Source of the DNA: Bulleidia sp.
GTDB lineage: Bacteria; Bacillota_I; Bacilli_A; Erysipelotrichales; Erysipelotrichaceae
Assembly (NCBI GenBank): GCA_016293365.1
Contig: JAEDEK010000004.1
Coordinates: 1-34,072 of the forward strand
Direction: 5' to 3'
DNA length: 34,072 nt
Positions 29,309-34,072 of this stretch are shown here, piece after piece (the first letter of the stretch is position 1; each line of letters opens with the position of its first letter). Both the position numbers and the translations under genes were made by a program. The notes under the pieces are model-generated. The model saw only the letters and a program-made list of their open reading frames with translations, had not been told where the DNA came from and ran no database searches.

Positions 29309-30670
29309 TCAGTTATACTGTACCGATCTGGCCTCTTCTTTTTTCAGCCATCCTGAGAACAGATAATACAGCCCGGTCAGTACTGCTGCAATTCCCCAGG
29401 TAAGAGAATAGCTCCATCCGATGATCGTGATATCCGCAGCTCCTTTTGTAAAGATGCCAAGGAAGATCTGGCGGATCACAACAAAGGATGTGATGGAAGT
29501 GACCATTGGAATCGAACTTCTGCCAGACGCCCTTAATGCCCCTGAGAAAACCTGATGGAAACACAGGAACGTATAGAACGGACACATTGTACGTAATACC
29601 TTCGTTCCGTTATGGATAACTTCCAGATCAGAAGTAAAGATGGACATCAGCTGATCAGATAACATCATTGCAACAATACCAAGGGATACAACAATGGAAA
29701 TGGACATGACCAGAGATGCACGGACACCTTTTCTTACTCTGCTGAAATTCTTTGCTCCCAGGTTCTGACCACAGAATGTCGTTGTAGCCAGCATCAGAGA
29801 ATTCACCGGAAGCCCAAGGAAATTATCGATCTTGTTGGCGCAGGAGAAACCTGCTACACCAGAAGCTCCAAAGGAATTGATATATGCCATGACAACAATA
29901 TTGGAAACAGAAACGATCATACCCTGAACACCTGCCGGAACCCCAATCTGGATAATCTGTCGCAGAATCGGAAAATCCAATCCTAGATGTGAAAGTGTCA
30001 GTCTGTATTCAGCATCTGCCCTGAAAAGAAGTCTCAGTACGAGAATCATACTGATCGCTTCCGCAATGATTGTTGCCAATGCGGCACCGGCTACACCCAT
30101 ATTCATGAAACGTACAAATGCAATATCCAGAATGATATTGATGATGGATGTTGCGATCAGAAAATACAGTGGATGGCGGGAATCCCCTACTGCCTGCAGA
30201 ATACCTGTACCTGCATTATAAAGAGTCAGAAATGCCGCACCGATAAAATAGATGAACAGATAGCTCTCAGCGTCCGCATAGTAATCCGGCTGTGTTCCGA
30301 TCCAGCGCAGAATATATGGACTTCCAAAGCATCCCGCCAGTCCCAATACAACTCCGACAATCAAAGCAAACACAATAAAAGAATGCACAGCTCGGGAAAG
30401 CTCCTGTTTTCTTCCTGCCCCGAAAAATCTGGAAACCACAACGCCAGCCCCTGTTGCCAGACCCTGGAAGAAGCCGATCAGAAGATTGATGATCGGTGTA
30501 CTTGCTCCGACTGCCGCAAGTGCTGTCGCACCTACATAGTTACCGACGATGATCGAGTCAATTGTGTTATACATCAGCTGGAAAAAGTTTCCCAGCAGAA
30601 GCGGCACTGCAAACAATGCAATCTTTGCATAGATGTTTCCGCTTGTCATCAGCCCTCTGTTTTCCTTCAT
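29309..30670 (-). CDS. MATE family efflux transporter
   Basis: This 453-residue twelve-helix protein has two MatE halves (about residues 15-175 and 240-400). The start KIALFAVPLLLGNFFQLMYNTIDSIIVGNYVGATALAAVG is of the DinF/NorM-like kind common in gut Bacillota, and the second half has NKIDNFLGLPVNSL. It exports drugs or metabolites against sodium or protons; the substrate is unknown. GGGGGG precedes the ATG by about 7 bases. It is monocistronic. With the MATE at 5879 this makes two unlinked MATE genes in 34 kb, and they are diverged rather than a recent duplication. Confidence 0.93.
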   Translation of the reverse strand: MKENRGLMTSGNIYAKIALFAVPLLLGNFFQLMYNTIDSIIVGNYVGATALAAVGASTPIINLLIGFFQGLATGAGVVVSRFFGAGRKQELSRAVHSFIVFALIVGVVLGLAGCFGSPYILRWIGTQPDYYADAESYLFIYFIGAAFLTLYNAGTGILQAVGDSRHPLYFLIATSIINIILDIAFVRFMNMGVAGAALATIIAEAISMILVLRLLFRADAEYRLTLSHLGLDFPILRQIIQIGVPAGVQGMIVSVSNIVVMAYINSFGASGVAGFSCANKIDNFLGLPVNSLMLATTTFCGQNLGAKNFSRVRKGVRASLVMSISIVVSLGIVAMMLSDQLMSIFTSDLEVIHNGTKVLRTMCPFYTFLCFHQVFSGALRASGRSSIPMVTSITSFVVIRQIFLGIFTKGAADITIIGWSYSLTWGIAAVLTGLYYLFSGWLKKEEARSVQYN

Positions 30671-30812
30671 ACTGTCCCCCCTGTTTCACACTGTTATCCA
30701 TTGTACTACTGTTCCGACTGCCATGTTCTTTTTTTTCACGTTGCGGAAAACTTCAGATATTACCCAGGAAATAAAAATCTTGCATATTCATGCTGAAACT
30801 GTATGTTTTCTG

Positions 30813-30832
30813 ATGATTGGTTTACCAATCAT
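30813..30832. promoter_or_regulatory. Inverted repeat upstream of the second MATE gene
   Basis: ATGATTGGT-TT-ACCAATCAT is a perfect 9-bp inverted repeat with a 2-base spacer, about 145 bases upstream of the MATE start. The compact dyad is the shape of a repressor operator rather than a hairpin. No promoter is obvious beside it, so the call is tentative. Confidence 0.45.
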
Positions 30833-30842
30833 ATGTGCCAAA

Positions 30843-30867
30843 GAAAAAGGAAGGTTACTGACCTTCC
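30843..30867 (-). terminator. Terminator of the GNAT-cls-patatin operon
   Basis: On the minus strand GGAAGGT-CAGTA-ACCTTCC is followed by TTTTTC. The patatin stop codon (30855-30857) lies in the hairpin. Confidence 0.85.
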
Positions 30868-31721
30868 CTGCATGCCATCAAGGCATATATTTCTTCTTTT
30901 CTTTCTTCCATATCAGAATAGCCAAGATCATACAGTGCCTGACAGTTTTTCGGATCCCCCTTGAATCGGGATACCTTGATGGACTGTGTTGGCATGATAT
31001 GTACCGCGTTACCATCTTCAACAAGCCCTCTGACGATTTCAATCTGCTTATAGTAATTCAGGTGACGGATAGCATAATCCTTTCCAATCTGTGGATACTG
31101 GCGATAGACTGTTTTCATTGCGGACTTCATAAAACCGTTGGCAGGTTTTCTGACATAGTCCTTCGGTTTTGTTGTGATGACAAGGAATTTGGTACATCCT
31201 ACTTCCTGTGCTCTTTCAATCGGAATCATCTTGGTGATACCACCATCAAGAACATGATAATTCTTCCAGTGAATGATGTCGGAAGCAATCGGCAGAGCAC
31301 ATGCACCAAGTAGAAGAATACAGTCTTCGTCCATATCTTCCGGTCCATAGAATTCAGTTCCACCATGTTCCAGTACATAGACACCGACTTCCATGTTCGG
31401 TTTTTCATCGAGAATCTGACGGATGGAGAACTGGGATTTCTGTTTCAGGTCCACTTCAAATATACGATTATAAGCTACATAATGACCTTCTTTGATCAGT
31501 GCCTTCATACCGACATTTTCAGGCTCACATGCATAGACAACCGCCATGTCATGTGCTGCCTGTTTATTTTTCATTTCGTAACAGGCAAGATAGACTGCAC
31601 CACTGGAAATACCGACACCATAATCAAATGTGATATCGTGATCATTCAGCCATGCCAGTGCACCGGCTGTATAGGCGCCTCTTAAACCGCCACCTTCAAG
31701 TACAAGACCAATCTTTTCCAT
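30855..31721 (-). CDS. Patatin-like phospholipase family protein
   Basis: This 288-residue serine lipase or acyl hydrolase has the oxyanion motif GGGLRG (10-15), nucleophile elbow GISSG (Ser39) and catalytic Asp159 in DGG (159-161). This is the Ser-Asp dyad of the RssA/YjjU-type patatins. No signal peptide is seen, so it should act in the cytoplasm or on the inner leaflet. It starts 9 bases after the cardiolipin synthase stop with GGGAGAG as ribosome site, so it is probably cotranscribed. A lipid-remodelling role next to cardiolipin synthesis is reasonable but inferred. Confidence 0.93.
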   Translation of the reverse strand: MEKIGLVLEGGGLRGAYTAGALAWLNDHDITFDYGVGISSGAVYLACYEMKNKQAAHDMAVVYACEPENVGMKALIKEGHYVAYNRIFEVDLKQKSQFSIRQILDEKPNMEVGVYVLEHGGTEFYGPEDMDEDCILLLGACALPIASDIIHWKNYHVLDGGITKMIPIERAQEVGCTKFLVITTKPKDYVRKPANGFMKSAMKTVYRQYPQIGKDYAIRHLNYYKQIEIVRGLVEDGNAVHIMPTQSIKVSRFKGDPKNCQALYDLGYSDMEERKEEIYALMACREGQ

Positions 31722-31730
31722 AAACTCTCC

Positions 31731-33260
31731 CTAAACAAGCGGAATGAACAGATTCAGTATCATCCGCATAAGATGCACGACAATATTCGTCTTCGCATCC
31801 TCCTGTAATGTGATTTCCTTTGATCTACTGATCGAATCTTCAAAATCCTCACGGATTTTTATGATCTGCGGTGTCTGATACATCAGCACACCATTTTCAA
31901 GATGCAGGAAGTATGTACGATAATCCATGTTGGCACTTCCTACAATTGCCATTTTATCATCCATGACGAAGTTTTTCGCATGATTGAACCCAGGTGTGTA
32001 TTCATATATTTTCACACCTGCCTGCAGAAGTCTGCGATAGTTCCCTCTTGTAATCTGAAACACCGTCTTCTTATCCGGAATTGCCGGTGTCAGAATTCTG
32101 ACATCCACGCCGTTTCTGGCAGCCCTCATCAAAGCCTGCAGTACTGAATCCGTCGGAATCAGATATGGTGTATCAATATAGATGTACTGATGTGCATGAT
32201 TGATGAGATTCAGCTGCATCGTCAGTACTGTGTTCTCCTTGTCTGTTGGAGTATCCGAAAACGGCTGATAACAGCCTCCATCATTCACCTTTGCACAAGG
32301 CAGCTGATATGATCTGTAATCCGGCATTCCGATTTCTGAGGGACGACAATAGCTCAGCATTCCCAGAAACATGACGGTAAAGGACCATACTGCTTCTCCT
32401 TCCAGGCGGATTACGCTGTCTTTCCAGTAACCGAACCGGACAATCCGGTTCATGTATTCATCTGCCAGATTGACTCCACCCGTAAACGCGATGTTGTTAT
32501 CAATGACAGTCAGCTTACGGTGATCACGGTTATTCATCTGTACGATGAATGCGGGGCGGATATGATTAAAGCTGTATGCCTCAATTCCTTTCTCTCGTAA
32601 TGTACGGTCATAATCGGACGGTAGCGTGATACTGCCGAAATCATCATAGATCAGTTTTACTTCCACGCCTTCCTGTGCTTTTCTTTCCAGGATTTCAAGA
32701 ACTTCATCCCAGCAGCTTCCCCGATCCAGAATGAAGTATTCCATGAAAATGAAATGCTTTGCGGAAGACAAAGCCTTTTTATAATCTTCAAACCATTCCT
32801 CACCACTTCGATAGTATGTAGATATCGTATTGCGGTATACCGGATAATCACCCGTTAATGTTCCATACCGAAGAATATCCGCTGCACTGGAATCCTTTCT
32901 GCTGACTTCATAGATCAGATCATAATCCATCTGCAGCAGACCATCCATCTCCTTGTTTGCACGCATTGTCCCATTGAACAGTTTTTTCGGAACCTTACGG
33001 TTACCTGCAATCAGATACAGAGGAACACCGACAACCGGCACTGCCAGTATCAGCATGATCCAGGCAAGCTTATAGGCGGGATCTTCTGTTCTGTTTACAA
33101 CATAGATGGACAGAACAATCGATACTACGCTGAATACAGTCAGCAGCTGCATGGAAATTGCGAACTGATATAACAATGTGACAAGGAACACAAACTGAAG
33201 AACAATCAAAGGAATAACGATCATCAGTCTGCCTGTCAGAATTTTGAGAATTCTGTGCAT
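31731..33260 (-). CDS. cls: Cardiolipin synthase
   Basis: This 509-residue membrane enzyme joins two phosphatidylglycerols to form cardiolipin and glycerol. Two N-terminal helices (about 11-33 and 38-56), with a third hydrophobic stretch at 65-86, make up the membrane part (PLDc_N). The two phospholipase D motifs are complete: H247-R-K249-LTVI-D254 and H427-A-K429-NFVM-D434, each followed by the Gly-Gly or Gly-Ser pair and Asn. The length is normal for bacterial Cls. It lies 12 bases after the GNAT gene and 9 bases before the patatin gene. Confidence 0.95.
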   Translation of the reverse strand: MHRILKILTGRLMIVIPLIVLQFVFLVTLLYQFAISMQLLTVFSVVSIVLSIYVVNRTEDPAYKLAWIMLILAVPVVGVPLYLIAGNRKVPKKLFNGTMRANKEMDGLLQMDYDLIYEVSRKDSSAADILRYGTLTGDYPVYRNTISTYYRSGEEWFEDYKKALSSAKHFIFMEYFILDRGSCWDEVLEILERKAQEGVEVKLIYDDFGSITLPSDYDRTLREKGIEAYSFNHIRPAFIVQMNNRDHRKLTVIDNNIAFTGGVNLADEYMNRIVRFGYWKDSVIRLEGEAVWSFTVMFLGMLSYCRPSEIGMPDYRSYQLPCAKVNDGGCYQPFSDTPTDKENTVLTMQLNLINHAHQYIYIDTPYLIPTDSVLQALMRAARNGVDVRILTPAIPDKKTVFQITRGNYRRLLQAGVKIYEYTPGFNHAKNFVMDDKMAIVGSANMDYRTYFLHLENGVLMYQTPQIIKIREDFEDSISRSKEITLQEDAKTNIVVHLMRMILNLFIPLV

Positions 33261-33272
33261 AACACTATTTTA

Positions 33273-33749
33273 TCACCTTTCCCAGTCTTTCTTTTTAAAC
33301 AGATATATGTTTTTGACTAATTCACCACGCTCATACAGCCAGTGATCCTCCGGTACTTCCACTGTTTCCAGCAGTTCACCACCAAGCTTTTCTATGGTAC
33401 GTCGAGAAGCGGTATTCTCAGGCGAACAGGTAATGATGATTTCATCCATACCATATATATCAAATCCGACAGACAGAAGTGTTACAGTTGCATCATATGC
33501 ATAGCCGTTGCCACGATATGGTGTAAAAATCCGGTATCCGATATTACCGGCATAATACATCTCCCTGTTCATTTCAAGCCGAAGATCACAATATCCCACT
33601 CTGGTCATTGTCCCATGAAGAACAATATAAAACCGGACGATCACGACTCTGCCATCCTCCCTGTCTTTACGATTCACAATCAGATCTGTCTTTTTTCCGG
33701 AATACCGGGTTTCCTGTATATGTGGTTTATGAAAAAGCAGCCTGAACAT
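33273..33749 (-). CDS. GNAT family acetyltransferase
   Basis: This 158-residue protein has a RimJ/RimL-like GNAT core: RVGYCDLRL (strand 4), NIGYRIFTPYRGNGYAYDAT (the acetyl-CoA loop, R-G-N-G-Y) and ENTASRRTIEKLGGELLETV (motif B). The acceptor is unknown. It is the first gene of the operon with cls and the patatin gene. A -10 box ends only 6 bases before the ATG and there is no ribosome site, so the message may be leaderless or the start slightly downstream. Confidence 0.88.
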   Translation of the reverse strand: MFRLLFHKPHIQETRYSGKKTDLIVNRKDREDGRVVIVRFYIVLHGTMTRVGYCDLRLEMNREMYYAGNIGYRIFTPYRGNGYAYDATVTLLSVGFDIYGMDEIIITCSPENTASRRTIEKLGGELLETVEVPEDHWLYERGELVKNIYLFKKKDWER

Positions 33750-33755
33750 GCTTTC

Positions 33756-33784
33756 ATTCTAGCAGAAACTGCAGATCGTGAAAA
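33756..33784 (-). promoter_or_regulatory. Candidate promoter of the GNAT-cls-patatin operon
   Basis: On the minus strand TTTTCA (33779-33784), 17 bases and TAGAAT (33756-33761) are present. The predicted start coincides with the ATG. Confidence 0.4.
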
Positions 33785-33785
33785 A

Positions 33786-33812
33786 CAAAAAGTCTCCGGT
33801 CATACCAGAGAC
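33786..33812 (-). terminator. Terminator of the CBS-domain gene
   Basis: On the minus strand GTCTCTGGT-ATG-ACCGGAGAC is a 9-bp stem with one G-T pair, followed by TTTTTG. The CBS gene's stop codon (33800-33802) is in the stem. Confidence 0.85.
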
Positions 33813-34072
33813 AGAAGTTTCGGCAGATCCGCCACTGTGATGATACCAAGCGGCTTTTCTTTCGGCAGGCCATGTTCCGTAATCAGAATCGCAAGAAGTG
33901 TCATACCGTGTTTCAATGAAGACTCATAGCTGCGCATGATCACCTGAAGTGCTGCATTCTTTTTTACAAACAGAACCCTCTCATTCTTTCTTTCCATCAG
34001 GATGGAAGCGACGCGGTCTTCCTCATTCCTGTTTTCCAGTGCCCATCCGGCAATTTCATCCATCGTGACAAG
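33800..34072 (-). CDS. CBS domain protein, C-terminal part (cut by window edge)
   Basis: Ninety residues are visible and the frame stays open to the end of the window, so the start is probably outside; an internal ATG at 34063 has no visible ribosome site. The readable part ends with a CBS-like unit: VASILMERKNERVLFV, a helix, LLAILITEHGLPKEKPLGIITVADLPKLL. The GIITVADL ending is the typical last strand and helix of a CBS domain, which senses adenosine ligands in many proteins. A partner domain, if any, lies upstream. The stop is inside the terminator hairpin. Confidence 0.65.
   Translation of the reverse strand, partial: LVTMDEIAGWALENRNEEDRVASILMERKNERVLFVKKNAALQVIMRSYESSLKHGMTLLAILITEHGLPKEKPLGIITVADLPKLLSLV

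Noticed and set aside
5879..30670. Recent duplication of the two MATE genes
   Set aside because: The proteins share only family-level pattern and the DNA shows no long identical stretches.

Overview
The window is a dense stretch of ordinary chromosome, about 45% GC by eye, from a low-to-mid GC member of the Bacillota. The class is most likely Erysipelotrichia or a close relative. That placement is an inference from gene content and style: a MupG/DUF871 protein, a QueT transporter, a MalK of the Lys-rich-insert type, strong AGGAGG ribosome sites and T-rich intrinsic terminators. No phage, insertion sequence or CRISPR array is visible.

Layout. 1-450: a minus-strand tRNA-Glu/tRNA-Trp pair with its promoter and terminator. 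612-2668: a LytS/YesM-type histidine kinase and an AraC-type response regulator, closed by a terminator. 2910-5599: a tightly overlapping plus-strand cassette holding two tiny membrane proteins, a PspC-domain protein, an ABC-2 ATPase and permease, and a small lipoprotein. 5879-8156 (minus): a NusG-domain-II protein, a Gx-type transporter and a MATE exporter. 8199-15133 (minus): one translationally coupled operon, aroB-aroC-aroE/aroK fusion-DAHP synthase-aroA-tyrA-aroQ, giving the whole route to chorismate plus the tyrosine branch. pheA (15350-16183) sits just upstream.

The most notable find is in front of aroB. A clean promoter is followed by a 14-codon leader ORF, MKSYSYRYYFFYFR, with five Tyr and three Phe. 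After it come a hairpin that begins inside its stop codon, two segments that can pair alternatively, and an intrinsic terminator just before the aroB ribosome site. This has the architecture of a ribosome-mediated attenuator sensing Tyr and Phe, which is noteworthy in Bacillota, where T-boxes usually do this job.

16217-19043: a small membrane protein, a histone-H1-like Lys/Ala/Thr-rich protein and the NAD(P)H-hydrate repair fusion. 19222-21743: a GrpB-family protein, MupG and QueT. queT has a very short 5' UTR that is almost entirely two abutting hairpins and does not fit the preQ1-I or preQ1-II pattern. 21892-27790 (minus): a complete maltodextrin operon, malK-binding protein-malF-malG-malQ. 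Its promoter has a perfect cre box at the start site and a helically phased GTG/CAC array upstream. A terminator hairpin between the binding-protein and permease genes probably sets stoichiometry. 27960-29300: an AT-rich gap, the 3' remnant of a surface protein and an unrecognised opposing fragment, the only decayed-looking part. 29309-34072 (minus): a second MATE exporter, then a GNAT-cardiolipin synthase-patatin operon and the C-terminal end of a CBS-domain protein cut by the window edge.

Several genes end with the stop codon inside the terminator hairpin. All calls come from reading the sequence; no database search was possible.
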